Positions 25,943 through 34,186 of a stretch of 64,000 bases of DNA are shown here, in pieces. Source of the DNA: Streptomyces eurythermus (GTDB lineage Bacteria; Actinomycetota; Actinomycetes; Streptomycetales; Streptomycetaceae); assembly GCF_014649115.1 (NCBI RefSeq), contig NZ_BMSK01000002.1, positions 186,001 through 250,000 of the forward strand, read 5' to 3'. Within the stretch, counting starts at the first letter, position 1. Each line of letters begins with the position of its first letter. The notes beneath the pieces were generated by a model that worked only from the letters and a program-made list of their open reading frames with translations, ran no database searches and was not told where the DNA came from. Made by a program: the position numbers and the translations under genes.

Positions 25943-26680
25943 ATGCGAGCCGAGGACGTCGTCCGTGCACCGTCGACACCGCTGGATGCCCCGGCCTTCC
26001 CCGCGGGCCCGTACCGGTTCACCGACCGCGAGTACCTGAACATCACCTACCGGACGGAACCCGAGGCCCTGCGCAGGGTGGTGCCGGAGCCGCTGCGGGT
26101 GGCCGAGCCGCTGGTCCGCTTCGAGGTCATGCGGATGCCCGATGTCACCGGACTGGGCGACTACACCGAGGCCGGCCAGCTCGCCGTCGTCGAGTACGAG
26201 GGCGAGGCGGGCGAGTACAGCATCTCGATGCATGTGGACAACTTCCCCGCCATCGCCAGCGGCCGGGAGATCGGCGCCTTCCCGAAGAAGGCCGGCCGCC
26301 CCCGGCTGTACGTCGACCAGGACACCCTGGTCGGCACCCTCGACCACGGCACGCTGCCCGTGGCCCGCGCCACGATGGGCTACAAGCACCGGCCGCTGAA
26401 CACCGAGCAGGCCCGCGAGGAGCTGACCCGGCCGACGTTCATGCTCAAGAAGCTGCCGCACTACGACGGTTCGCCGCGCATCTGCGAACTCGTCCGGACG
26501 CAGATCGCCGACATCGTGGTCAAGGGCGCCTGGAGCGGTCCCGCGCGGCTCCAGCTCTTCGCCCACGCGCTGGCCCCGCTCGCCGACCTGCCGGTCCTGG
26601 AGGTCGTCTCCGCCGCGCACGTCCTGACCGACCTGACCCTGGGCCGCGCCCGGGTCGTCCACGACTACCTCGCCCGCTGA
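25943..26680 (+). CDS. adc: Acetoacetate decarboxylase
   Basis: Protein of 245 residues. The enzyme converts acetoacetate to acetone and CO2 through a Schiff base on lysine. The catalytic pair in REIGAFPKKAG falls at Lys115-Lys116, the same numbering as in the Clostridium enzyme. DREYLNITYRT, QLAVVEYEG and SISMHVDNFPAIASG are also typical. AGGAGAGGCAGG lies ahead of the ATG. It is the first gene of an operon with a hydroxyacyl-CoA dehydrogenase and a CoA-transferase, under a MarR regulator. Some members of this superfamily act on other beta-keto acids, so the true substrate could differ. Acetoacetate fits the downstream enzymes. Confidence 0.9.
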   Translation: MRAEDVVRAPSTPLDAPAFPAGPYRFTDREYLNITYRTEPEALRRVVPEPLRVAEPLVRFEVMRMPDVTGLGDYTEAGQLAVVEYEGEAGEYSISMHVDNFPAIASGREIGAFPKKAGRPRLYVDQDTLVGTLDHGTLPVARATMGYKHRPLNTEQAREELTRPTFMLKKLPHYDGSPRICELVRTQIADIVVKGAWSGPARLQLFAHALAPLADLPVLEVVSAAHVLTDLTLGRARVVHDYLAR

Positions 26681-26748
26681 CCGCTCCCGCGAGCCGGAGC
26701 CGGAGAAACCGGCCCGGAGCAAGAGAAACCGAGAGGAGAAGGGCGCGC

Positions 26749-27702
26749 ATGTCAGATCACGACAGCATCGCCGGAATCCGCACCGCCACCGTCGTCGGGG
26801 GAGGAGTGATCGGCGCCTCCTGGGCGGCGTTGTTCCTGGCCCGCGGGCTGTCCGTCACGGTCAGCGATCCCCAGCCCGGTATCGAGGAGGCCGTGCGCGG
26901 GCACATCGCGCAGGCCGCGCCCGCGCTCGGCGCGCTGGGGCTGGACACCTCGGACCTCACCGCACGGCTGGCCTTCGTACCGGACCTGGCGGACGCGGTG
27001 CGCGCGGCGGACCTGGTGCAGGAGAACGGCCCGGAGCGGCTGGAGGTCAAGCACCGGATGTGGCGTGTCATCGAGGAGAACGCCCCCGCCGGCGCCCTGT
27101 TCGCCACCTCCACGTCCGGCATCCCCGCCACCGAGATCGCCACCGCCCTGAAGGACCCGGGACGGCTGGTCGTAGGACACCCGTTCAACCCGCCGCACCT
27201 GGTGCCGCTGGTGGAGGTCGTGCCCGGCGAGCGGACCTCGCCCGAGACCACCGAACGCGCCCGCGCCTTCTACCAGGCCCTGGGCAAGCGTCCGCAGGTG
27301 CTGCGCAAGGAGGTGCCGGGGTTCGTCGCGAACCGGCTCCAGTCGGCGATCTTCCGGGAGTGCGTGTACCTGGTGAGCGAGGGGGTGGTCACCATGCGGG
27401 AGCTGGACGACATCGTCACCTCCTCCCTCGGGCAGCGCTGGGCCGTCGCCGGCCCCTTCCGCTCGTTCCACCTCGGCGGCGGCGAGGGCGGGCTGCCCCA
27501 CTTCATGAGCCACCTCGGGGCCGGCATGGAGCGCCGCTGGGCCGACATGGCCGAGGAGCAGGTCGCGTTCGACGAGCGCACCCGGCGGCTGCTGACCGAG
27601 CAGGTGAAGGAATTCGGCGGCTCTGTCGCCGACCTCGCCGCCGAACGCGACCGCCGGCAGATCGCCGTCATGCGCGCCCTCGGCGAGGGCTACGACGGCT
27701 GA
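26749..27702 (+). CDS. 3-hydroxyacyl-CoA dehydrogenase family protein
   Basis: 317 residues with an N-terminal Rossmann fold (ATVVGGGVIGASWAALFLARG), ENGPERLEVKHRMWRVIEE, the substrate-site VVGHPFNPPHLVPLVEVVPG containing the catalytic His, and VPGFVANRLQSAIFRE in the C-terminal helical domain. Length and motifs match the 3-hydroxybutyryl-CoA or carnitine/hydroxyacid dehydrogenase branch. GAGGAGAAGG precedes the ATG. It lies between the decarboxylase and the CoA-transferase, so it most likely makes or uses a beta-keto intermediate: oxidise a 3-hydroxy acid, then decarboxylate it. Confidence 0.9.
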   Translation: MSDHDSIAGIRTATVVGGGVIGASWAALFLARGLSVTVSDPQPGIEEAVRGHIAQAAPALGALGLDTSDLTARLAFVPDLADAVRAADLVQENGPERLEVKHRMWRVIEENAPAGALFATSTSGIPATEIATALKDPGRLVVGHPFNPPHLVPLVEVVPGERTSPETTERARAFYQALGKRPQVLRKEVPGFVANRLQSAIFRECVYLVSEGVVTMRELDDIVTSSLGQRWAVAGPFRSFHLGGGEGGLPHFMSHLGAGMERRWADMAEEQVAFDERTRRLLTEQVKEFGGSVADLAAERDRRQIAVMRALGEGYDG

Positions 27703-27731
27703 CCCGACCCACACCCGCACAGAGGCTGGAC

Positions 27732-29264
27732 ATGAGCACCGAAGAAATCACCGCACGCATCCGGAAGGCCCTCGCCCACCCCCTCACCCACGAGGACGAC
27801 GGCTTCGACATCCACGAGGCCCTGCGCGAGGTGCTGGCCCCGGCCGGTCTGCGCCCCGAGGACAGCGGCGGAAGGATCACGTTCATCGGCAGCGACCCGG
27901 TCGTGCCGAGCATCATGCGCCTGGGCGCCGTCCCCGCCCTGGGGATGACGGCCAAGTCGGCCGCGCTGGCCGCCCTGTGGCGCCGGCGCGGCGGCGAGGG
28001 CCAGGACATCACCATGGACCTGCGCAAGGCCCCGCACCGGCTGTGCCCCTTCTACGACAAGAAGTGGGAGCTGCTCAACGGCTACCCCGGCGGCACCCCC
28101 TCGGATCCCGTCAACCCACTCGGGTTCGACTTCTACCGGACCCGCGACGGGCGCTGGGTGATGCCGCTCAACCCCTACCCGAAGATCAAGAACGCCGTCT
28201 ACAAGCTGCTGCGCACCTGGCCCGAGAAGCAGGCCGTCGCCGACGCCATCGCCCGATGGGACGCCGCCGACCTGGAACGGGCCGGTGACGAGATCGGCGT
28301 GGTGATGCCGATGCTGCGCACCACGGAGGAGTTCCTGCGGGAACCGGCGTACGAGTACATCGCCCGGGAACCGCTCATCAGGATCGAGAAGATCGGCGAC
28401 AGCGAGCCCGAGCCCCTGAGCGCCGGCGCCGACCAGCCGCTGTCCGGCGTGCGCGCCCTCGGCATGGGCCACATCATCGCCGGTGCCGGCGTCGGCCGGG
28501 ACCTGGCCCAGCACGGCGCCGACGTGCTCAACATCTGGCGGCCCAACGAACTGGAGCACGACTCGACGTACAACAGCGCCAACGTCGGCGTACGTTCGGC
28601 CACCATCGATCCCTACGGCGCCGACGGCCGGGCGAGGATCCGTCAACTGCTGCGCGACGCCGACGTGTTCTACGCCAACCGCCGCCCCGGTTACCTGGAG
28701 AAGATCGGCCTGAGCGCGGAAGAGGCCGCGGCCGTCCGCCCCGGGATCATCCACTGCAGCTTCACCCTCGCCGGCGAGACCGGACCGTGGGCCCACCGGG
28801 TGGGCTTCGATCAGACCGCCGGCGCGCTCGGCGGCATCATGCTGATGGAGGGCGAGGACGGCGTCACGGCCGGCCCGACCAGCACCCCGGCCCTGCCGTA
28901 CATCAGCGTCGTCAACGACTACGTCCTGTCCTGGCTGGCCACCACCGGCGCGCTCGCCGCGCTGATGCGACGCGCCGAGGAGGGCGGCAGCTACCGCGTC
29001 ACCCTCAACCTCACGCGGATCGCCACCTGGATCCTCAGCCTCGGTGTCTTCGACCGGAGTTACGCCCGGGAGACCGCACTCGCCCCGGACCCGGACTCCC
29101 CGCACGCCTACCTCGACCCGGACACCTTCACCGCCGACACCCCGTGCGGCCGCTACCAGGGCGTCACCGACCAGGTGATCATGTCGAGGACCCCGGGACG
29201 TTTCCGCACCGTCCTCGTGCCACGCGGCAGCAGCGCCCCGGTCTGGCTGCCCCGGCCCAGCTGA
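27732..29264 (+). CDS. CaiB/BaiF-family CoA-transferase, long form
   Basis: 510 residues. Family-III CoA-transferases move CoA between carboxylic acids through an aspartyl-CoA adduct. The second half, from about residue 235, is a canonical N-terminal domain: LSGVRALGMGHIIAGAGVGRDLAQHGADV, then YANRRPGYLEKIGLS, then HRVGFDQTAG with the presumed catalytic Asp360. The first 230 residues also resemble the family's middle (MRLGAVPALGMTAKSAALAALWRRRGGEGQDITMDL). The order therefore looks like a duplicated or permuted version of the roughly 400-residue enzyme. It follows the dehydrogenase by 29 bases and probably activates the pathway's acid substrate. Confidence 0.85.
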   Translation: MSTEEITARIRKALAHPLTHEDDGFDIHEALREVLAPAGLRPEDSGGRITFIGSDPVVPSIMRLGAVPALGMTAKSAALAALWRRRGGEGQDITMDLRKAPHRLCPFYDKKWELLNGYPGGTPSDPVNPLGFDFYRTRDGRWVMPLNPYPKIKNAVYKLLRTWPEKQAVADAIARWDAADLERAGDEIGVVMPMLRTTEEFLREPAYEYIAREPLIRIEKIGDSEPEPLSAGADQPLSGVRALGMGHIIAGAGVGRDLAQHGADVLNIWRPNELEHDSTYNSANVGVRSATIDPYGADGRARIRQLLRDADVFYANRRPGYLEKIGLSAEEAAAVRPGIIHCSFTLAGETGPWAHRVGFDQTAGALGGIMLMEGEDGVTAGPTSTPALPYISVVNDYVLSWLATTGALAALMRRAEEGGSYRVTLNLTRIATWILSLGVFDRSYARETALAPDPDSPHAYLDPDTFTADTPCGRYQGVTDQVIMSRTPGRFRTVLVPRGSSAPVWLPRPS

Positions 29265-29289
29265 CCGGGAGGCCGGGCCGCCGGGTTCC

Positions 29290-29470
29290 CGGGCGAACGC
29301 CTCGTACCGGGAGGCGTCGAAGAGGACGAACCGCACCTCTTCCACGCGGCCGGGCTGGTGCGTACCGCCTCCACCGGGCCGAGTCCAGTACCGGCCAGCG
29401 GTGGACACCGGTGGAGTCGGCGGCCAACGCGTCCGTGCGGGCGCGGACTTCACCAGCGACGACCGGTTCG
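29290..29470 (-). pseudogene. Possible macro-domain remnant
   Basis: Two minus-strand words in different frames match the end of ADP-ribose-binding macro domains: STGVHRWPVLDSAR near 29376-29425 (family: STGVYGWP-DDAAR) and VEEVRFVLFDASRYEAFARE near 29295-29350. Spacing and order fit, with one frameshift between. The rest of the domain is not discernible. The remainder of 29265-29818 shows no other gene. Confidence 0.4.
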
Positions 29471-29818
29471 CGGGCGGCCTGGTGGACGTCTCTCCGCGCC
29501 CCGGAACAGGTGGTCGTGAGTCCGCAGGGTGCGTCCCGCTGCGGGGTTGCCGGAAGAGGGGCTTGCACTCGCGGCTCCGAGACGGCGGCGGATGGCCGTT
29601 ACAGGCCACGCGGAAGCGAGGCGCAGCGCGCGTTGCGGTCGGTCCAGCCCGGCGTCGCCCCCGCACCCAACGGCGGGCCAACACCGCCGCGGACACGCCC
29701 GCCACGGGCCGGTCCCGACCCGCTGACGCGGGCGCGCAAGACATGACTGCCGGCGTGGGGCCGCGGGCTGGCCGCTTTCGGACGGTGTGGGGTGACTTCC
29801 CCCGCTCTCGCGCTGCGA

Positions 29819-30808
29819 TCAGCGCGGTGGGGGCCCGGGCGCGGGCGGCCGGGGGCAGGCGCCAGTGAGCGTACCGCCCAGTTCCCGGGCCGTGCGCACG
29901 AACACCTCGTGCAGGTCCCGGGCCGCCTGCGGCTCCGACTCCGCCTTGCGGCGTTGCAGCATCAGCAGCACCCGGGGCGCGTCCGCGGCGACCGGCCGGT
30001 GCGTGATCAGTCCCTGCCGCTCCAGGGGATCCCCGCACACGCTGAAGTCCGGCAGCACCGTCACCCCCAGCCCCTCGGCGACCATCAGCTTGCCCATCTC
30101 CGCCCCGTCGGTCGAGTACGAGAAGGACGCCGTACGCCCGTCCAGCAGCCGGTGCACATAACGGTGCATCACATATCCGGTGCGCATCGCGATCAACGGC
30201 TCGCTGAGCAGGTCCTCCACCGTCACCACCGGGCGGGAGGCGAGCGGGCTGTCCGGCCGGACACACACCACCGGCCGGCCCCACAGCAGCTCGGTGGACT
30301 CGAAGTCGGCGGGTATGTCGTCCCCCTCCAGGTGATTGACCAGACCGAGGTCGAAACCGCCCTCCGACAGGGCCCGGTGGATGTCCGACTGCTGCGCGCC
30401 GACCACCTCGACCTGGGTGACGGGGTGGGCGGCGCGAAAGGCACGCACGGCCGGAATGAGCAGCGGTACCGTCGCCGCGTTGACCGTGCCGACGCGCACC
30501 ATCCGGCTGATGCGGTGCTGCTCGCCCGCCGCGGCCCTGAGCCGGTCGACCGCCTCCAGTACACCGAGGACGTGGGGGAGCAGTTCCCTGCCCGCGGTAC
30601 TCATGGTGGCCCCGGTCCGCTTGCGCTCCAGCAGGTCGACTCCGAGCTCCCGTTCCAGATTGCGCACGGTCTCGCTCAGCGCCGGCTGGGACAGGCGCAG
30701 TTCCTCGGCGGCCCGGCGCAGCGAACCGAGCCGGACGACGGCCGCTATGTACTCCAGCTGTTCCGTTCGCACACCAGCAGAGTGCGGTCTGTTCCGGGAC
30801 TCGTTCAA
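29819..30808 (-). CDS. LysR-family regulator of the organosulfur operon
   Basis: About 330 residues: an N-terminal LysR winged helix (RTEQLEYIAAVVRLGSLRRAAEELRLSQPALSETVRNLERELG) and a substrate-binding-like effector domain (VRVGTVNAATVPLLIPAVRAFRAAHP). Starts at 30823 (GTG), 30808 (TTG) and 30772 (GTG) are possible. I prefer TTG 30808 because AGGA stands six bases before it. The gene diverges from the leader peptide and the sulfone/sulfonate operon, the standard arrangement for an activator of the adjacent genes. The effector may be a sulfur metabolite, as for CysB and Cbl, by analogy only. Confidence 0.88.
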   Translation of the reverse strand: MNESRNRPHSAGVRTEQLEYIAAVVRLGSLRRAAEELRLSQPALSETVRNLERELGVDLLERKRTGATMSTAGRELLPHVLGVLEAVDRLRAAAGEQHRISRMVRVGTVNAATVPLLIPAVRAFRAAHPVTQVEVVGAQQSDIHRALSEGGFDLGLVNHLEGDDIPADFESTELLWGRPVVCVRPDSPLASRPVVTVEDLLSEPLIAMRTGYVMHRYVHRLLDGRTASFSYSTDGAEMGKLMVAEGLGVTVLPDFSVCGDPLERQGLITHRPVAADAPRVLLMLQRRKAESEPQAARDLHEVFVRTARELGGTLTGACPRPPAPGPPPR

Positions 30809-30871
30809 GGGTTTTCCTGTCACACCCTCGTGAATTCCAGTGGTCCGCGATGCGAAACCGGTCGGGTTTAC

Positions 30872-30907
30872 CTTGACGGCTTCCCCCGGCTGCTGCCAGC
30901 ATCGTCG
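30872..30907 (+). promoter_or_regulatory. Promoter of the leader peptide
   Basis: TTGACG near 30872 and CAGCAT 18 bases later give a plausible vegetative promoter. The predicted transcription start would fall at or next to the ATG at 30910, which has no ribosome site, so the leader mRNA is probably leaderless. Confidence 0.45.
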
Positions 30908-30909
30908 GC

Positions 30910-30993
30910 ATGAAGATGCGACTGGACCTCACGCGGCGACGCCATGTCGACCTCGCCCGCGTTTCCAGCGCCTCCTGTTGCACCGCGGCCTGA
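30910..30993 (+). CDS. Cys-containing leader peptide of the sulfur operon
   Basis: A 27-codon frame whose core RRRHVDLARVSSASCC matches the actinobacterial putative leader peptides found before sulfur-assimilation genes (RRHVDLGRVSSA-C type). Two adjacent Cys codons, TGT TGC, lie near the end, followed by Thr-Ala-Ala and TGA. In this class, ribosome stalling at Cys codons when cysteine is low is known to raise expression of the downstream genes. The first ATG lacks a ribosome site and sits where transcription should begin; a second ATG is two codons on. It lies 190 bases before sfnG, with room for alternative RNA structures. Confidence 0.75.
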   Translation: MKMRLDLTRRRHVDLARVSSASCCTAA

Positions 30994-31098
30994 TCAGCCG
31001 ATCGGCCGCCCTTCCCCCACGCCACGCCCGTCGAAGCACGGCCGCGTGCCGCGTATTCACCGCACCGCCTGGATTAGGCGTTCCGGCACGCCCCGTCG

Positions 31099-31155
31099 AT
31101 TCGGCGTGCGGAAAACACGTCGGCGCGCGGAAAACGCGTCGGCGTGCGAAAAACA
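31099..31155 (+). repeat. Three tandem 19-base repeats before sfnG
   Basis: Units at 31099-31117, 31118-31136 and 31137-31155 share the core CGGCG-Y-GCGRAAAACR with a 19-base period. They lie between the leader peptide and the sfnG ribosome site. Direct repeats here could bind the LysR protein or an RNA-binding factor, or fold in the leader RNA. Confidence 0.65.
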
Positions 31156-31182
31156 CCGCACTTTCCGCAACAGGAGTTCTGC

Positions 31183-32304
31183 ATGCCCGCACAGCCCGTG
31201 AAGTTCGCCTATTGGGTTCCCAATGTCAGCGGGGGGCTGGTCACCAGCACCATCGAGCAACGTACCGACTGGGGGTACGACTACAATCGCGAACTCGCCG
31301 TACTCGCCGAGAACAACGGCTTCGAGTACGCCCTCACCCAGGTCCGCTACATGGCGAGCTACGGCGCCGAGTACCAGCACGAGTCCACCAGTTTCAGCCT
31401 GGCCCTGCTGCTGGCCACCCAGCGCCTGAAGGTCATCGCCGCCGTCCACCCCGGACTGTGGCACCCCGGCGTCCTGGCCAAGCTCGGCGCCACCGCGGAC
31501 CACCTGTCCCACGGCCGCTTCGCCGTCAACGTGGTCAGCGGCTGGTTCAAGGACGAGTTCACCGCCCTCGGCGAACCCTGGCTGGAGCACGACGAACGGT
31601 ACCGGCGGGCCGAGGAGTTCATCACCGCGCTGCGCCGTCTGTGGACCGAGGACCACGCCGAACTGGCCGGTGACTTCTACCGGTTGCGCGACTTCTCCCT
31701 CAAACCCAAGCCGCTGCGTACCACCGGCCGGCCGCACCCGGAGATCTTCCAGGGCGGCAACTCCACCGCCGCCCGGGGCATGGCGGGCCGGGTGTCCGAC
31801 TGGTACTTCTCCAACGGCAAGGACTTCGACGGAGTGGTCAAGCAGATCAACGACATCCGTACGTCCGCGGCCGAGGCGGGACGCACCGCGCCGAGGTTCG
31901 GGCTCAACGGCTTCCTCATCGCCCGCGACACCGAACACGAGGCCCGCGAGACCCTGCGCGAGATCGTCGCCCGGGCCGACACCGAGGCCGTCGAGGGCTT
32001 CGGCACCGCGGTCCGGCAGGCCGGCCGGTCCACCGCCGACGGCAAGGGCATGTGGCAGGACTCCTCCTTCGAGGACCTCGTGCAGTACAACGACGGCTTC
32101 CGTACGGGCCTGATCGGCACCCCCGAGCAGATCGCCGAGCGCATCGTCGCCTACAAGAAACTCGGCGTCGACCTCTTCCTGCTCGGCTTCCTGCACTACC
32201 ACGAGGAGGTCGAGTACTTCGGCACGCGCGTACTGCCCCTCGTCAGGGAACTGGAAGCCCGGCTCTCCGGCGCCGAGGACGAGTCCGTCCCCGCTCACGC
32301 CTGA
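31183..32304 (+). CDS. sfnG: Dimethylsulfone monooxygenase, FMNH2-dependent
   Basis: 373 residues of the luciferase-like, two-component monooxygenase family. SfnG converts dimethylsulfone to methanesulfinate using FMNH2 from a separate reductase. Matching segments are KFAYWVPNVSGGLVTSTIEQRTDW at the start, ALTQVRYMASYGAEYQHES, VVSGWFKDEFTALGEPWLEHDERYRRAEEF, PHPEIFQGGNSTAARGMAGR and LFLLGFLHYHEEVEYFG at the end. AGGAG lies six bases before the ATG. It is the first enzyme gene after the leader peptide; the FMN reductase two genes on would supply reduced flavin. Confidence 0.92.
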   Translation: MPAQPVKFAYWVPNVSGGLVTSTIEQRTDWGYDYNRELAVLAENNGFEYALTQVRYMASYGAEYQHESTSFSLALLLATQRLKVIAAVHPGLWHPGVLAKLGATADHLSHGRFAVNVVSGWFKDEFTALGEPWLEHDERYRRAEEFITALRRLWTEDHAELAGDFYRLRDFSLKPKPLRTTGRPHPEIFQGGNSTAARGMAGRVSDWYFSNGKDFDGVVKQINDIRTSAAEAGRTAPRFGLNGFLIARDTEHEARETLREIVARADTEAVEGFGTAVRQAGRSTADGKGMWQDSSFEDLVQYNDGFRTGLIGTPEQIAERIVAYKKLGVDLFLLGFLHYHEEVEYFGTRVLPLVRELEARLSGAEDESVPAHA

Positions 32305-32348
32305 CCCCCCCACCCTCCACACCGCACCGTGAAAGAGGTCACCCCCGC

Positions 32349-33566
32349 ATGAGCACTGCCACGCCCACCGACTGGACCACCCGCCCCGCCCCGCGCACGG
32401 CCGCGGACTGGATCGCCCGCGCCGCCGAAGTGGCCGCCGTGCTCGCCACCGACGCCGCCGAGCGCGACCGGGCCGGTGCCACCCCGTACGCCGAGGTGCG
32501 ACTGCTGAAGGACTCCGGCCTGGTCACCCTGCTCGGCCCCGTGGAGCACGGCGGCGCGGGGCAGGACTGGCGCACGGCCTACCGGGTCGTCCGCGAGGTG
32601 GCCAAGGCCGACGGCTCCATCGGCCAGCTCCTCGGCTACCACTACCTCTGGAACTGGGCCGCCCGCCTGGTCGGCACCCGCGAACAGTGGGAGCACGTCG
32701 AGGCCGAGGCCGCCCGCAACCGCTGGTTCTTCGGCGGCGCGGTGAACCCGCGCGACAAGGACGTCATCGTCACCGAGGACGGCGACGAACTGGTCTTCAC
32801 CGGCCGCAAGTCCTTCTCCACCGGCAGCAGGGTCTCCGACGTCACCGTCCTGGAAGGCGTCTTCGAGGGCACCGACCGCCACGTCTTCGCCATCGTGCCC
32901 TCCGACAGCGAGGGCCTGACCTTCCACGACGACTGGGACAACATCGGCCAGCGGCTCACCGAGAGCGGCAGCGTCACGCTCGACGGCGTCCGCACACCGT
33001 GGTCCTCGGCGGCCGGCTACGTGGACAAGCGGTTCCAGCCGCGCGTCTACAACACCCTCAACGTGCCCACCATCCAGCTCGTCTTCGTCAACCTCTACCT
33101 CGGGATCGCGGGCGGCGCCCTGGAGACGGCCGCCGCGTACACCCGTACCAAGTCCCGCTCGTGGCTGCACGGCGGCCACGAGCGCGCGGTCGACGAGCCG
33201 TACGTCATCGACACCTACGGCGACCTCACCGCGAAACTCTGGGCGGTCGAGGCGCTCGCCGACACGGTCGCCGCCGAGGGACAGCGACTGCACGACGACC
33301 CCGACGCGGTGACCGAGCAGGCCCGGGGCGACTTCGAGGTGCGGGTGGCCGCCGCCAAGGCACGCGCCACCGACGTCGCCCTGGAGATCACCAGCCGCAT
33401 CTTCGAGGTCACCGGCGCCCGTTCCACGGCGAGCGCCGAGGGACTGGACCGCTTCTGGCGCAACGTCCGCACCCACACCCTGCACGACCCGGTCGCCTAC
33501 AAGCGGCGTGAGGTCGGCCGCCGGATCCTGGAGGGCGAGCTGCCCGAACCCACCTGGTACTCCTGA
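32349..33566 (+). CDS. DszC/SfnB-like acyl-CoA dehydrogenase-fold monooxygenase
   Basis: 405 residues with the acyl-CoA dehydrogenase fold, of the branch that includes dibenzothiophene monooxygenase DszC and sulfur-acquisition oxidoreductases. Markers are VTLLGPVEHGGAGQDWRTAYRVVREVAKADGSIGQLLGYHYLW, FTGRKSFSTGS, and near the C-terminus DRFWRNVRTHTLHDPVAYKRREVGR. The last includes a RTHTLHDP motif shared with these flavin monooxygenases. It probably uses FMNH2 and oxygen to attack a sulfur compound. AGAGG precedes the ATG by 11 bases. It is a paralogue of the gene at 34187, with which it may divide substrates. Confidence 0.88.
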   Translation: MSTATPTDWTTRPAPRTAADWIARAAEVAAVLATDAAERDRAGATPYAEVRLLKDSGLVTLLGPVEHGGAGQDWRTAYRVVREVAKADGSIGQLLGYHYLWNWAARLVGTREQWEHVEAEAARNRWFFGGAVNPRDKDVIVTEDGDELVFTGRKSFSTGSRVSDVTVLEGVFEGTDRHVFAIVPSDSEGLTFHDDWDNIGQRLTESGSVTLDGVRTPWSSAAGYVDKRFQPRVYNTLNVPTIQLVFVNLYLGIAGGALETAAAYTRTKSRSWLHGGHERAVDEPYVIDTYGDLTAKLWAVEALADTVAAEGQRLHDDPDAVTEQARGDFEVRVAAAKARATDVALEITSRIFEVTGARSTASAEGLDRFWRNVRTHTLHDPVAYKRREVGRRILEGELPEPTWYS

Positions 33567-33579
33567 CCGCCGCACCGAC

Positions 33580-33605
33580 GGGGCGCCCCTTGAGCGGGGC
33601 GCCCC
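33580..33605 (+). repeat. Duplicated GGGGCGCCCC palindrome between operon genes
   Basis: GGGGCGCCCC occurs at 33580-33589 and 33596-33605, each self-complementary, with six bases between. It lies between the DszC-like gene and ssuE, 22 bases before the ssuE start. A strong GC stem here could act as an attenuator or mRNA-stability element. Confidence 0.5.
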
Positions 33606-33626
33606 TCCGCCCGAAAGAGAAACCCC

Positions 33627-34181
33627 ATGGCCACCGTTCTGTCCGTCTCCGGCAGCCCCTCCGTCTCCTCCCGCACCAACCGTCTGCTGCGCCACCTGGA
33701 CCAGCGGCTCCTCGCCCACGGCCACCACGTGGTCCCCCTCGACGTCCGTACGATCCCGCCCGAGGCCCTGCTCGGCGCCGACTTCCGGCACCCGGCCATC
33801 CTCGAGGTGACGGAACTGTTCGCCCGCGCCGACGGCGTCGTCGTCGGCTCACCGGTGTACAAGGCCGCGTACTCCGGGGTGCTCAAGGCGCTCCTCGACC
33901 TGCTGCCGCAGTACGCCCTGAGGGGCAAGACGGTGCTGCCGCTGGCCACCGGCGGCAGCACGGCTCACGTCCTGGCCATCGACTACGCGCTGCGCCCGGT
34001 CCTGAACTCCATGGGGGCCTCGCACATCGTCCAGGGCTGGTTCACCCTCGACCAGGACATCACGGTCCACGACGACGGCTCCCTCCGCGTCGCCCCGGCC
34101 GCCGACGAGGCACTGACCCGCGTGATCGACCACTTCTCGGCCGCACTCGGCCGGACCCCGCTCCTGGCCGCGGCGGGCTGA
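33627..34181 (+). CDS. ssuE: NAD(P)H-dependent FMN reductase
   Basis: 184 residues, flavodoxin-like. It supplies FMNH2 to the monooxygenases of the operon. Motifs are VLSVSGSPSVSSRTNRLLRHL (phosphate-binding loop), VGSPVYKAAYSGVLKALLDLLPQ and VLPLATGGSTAHVLAIDYALRPVLNSMGA, diagnostic for SsuE/MsuE. GAAAGAGAAA precedes the ATG by a few bases. Since SfnG, SsuD and the two acyl-dehydrogenase-like oxygenases all need reduced flavin, this single reductase likely serves all of them. Confidence 0.92.
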   Translation: MATVLSVSGSPSVSSRTNRLLRHLDQRLLAHGHHVVPLDVRTIPPEALLGADFRHPAILEVTELFARADGVVVGSPVYKAAYSGVLKALLDLLPQYALRGKTVLPLATGGSTAHVLAIDYALRPVLNSMGASHIVQGWFTLDQDITVHDDGSLRVAPAADEALTRVIDHFSAALGRTPLLAAAG

Positions 34182-34186
34182 TCACC

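Noticed and set aside
27690..31025. A minus-strand frame of 1111 codons across the CoA-transferase and part of the LysR region
   Set aside because: It overlaps well-supported genes, has no domain of its own, and crosses a leader peptide and two promoters. Only a short macro-domain-like word within it was kept as a remnant.
31099..31155. A CRISPR-like array
   Set aside because: The units are contiguous 19-base tandem repeats with no spacers, only three copies, and no cas genes nearby.
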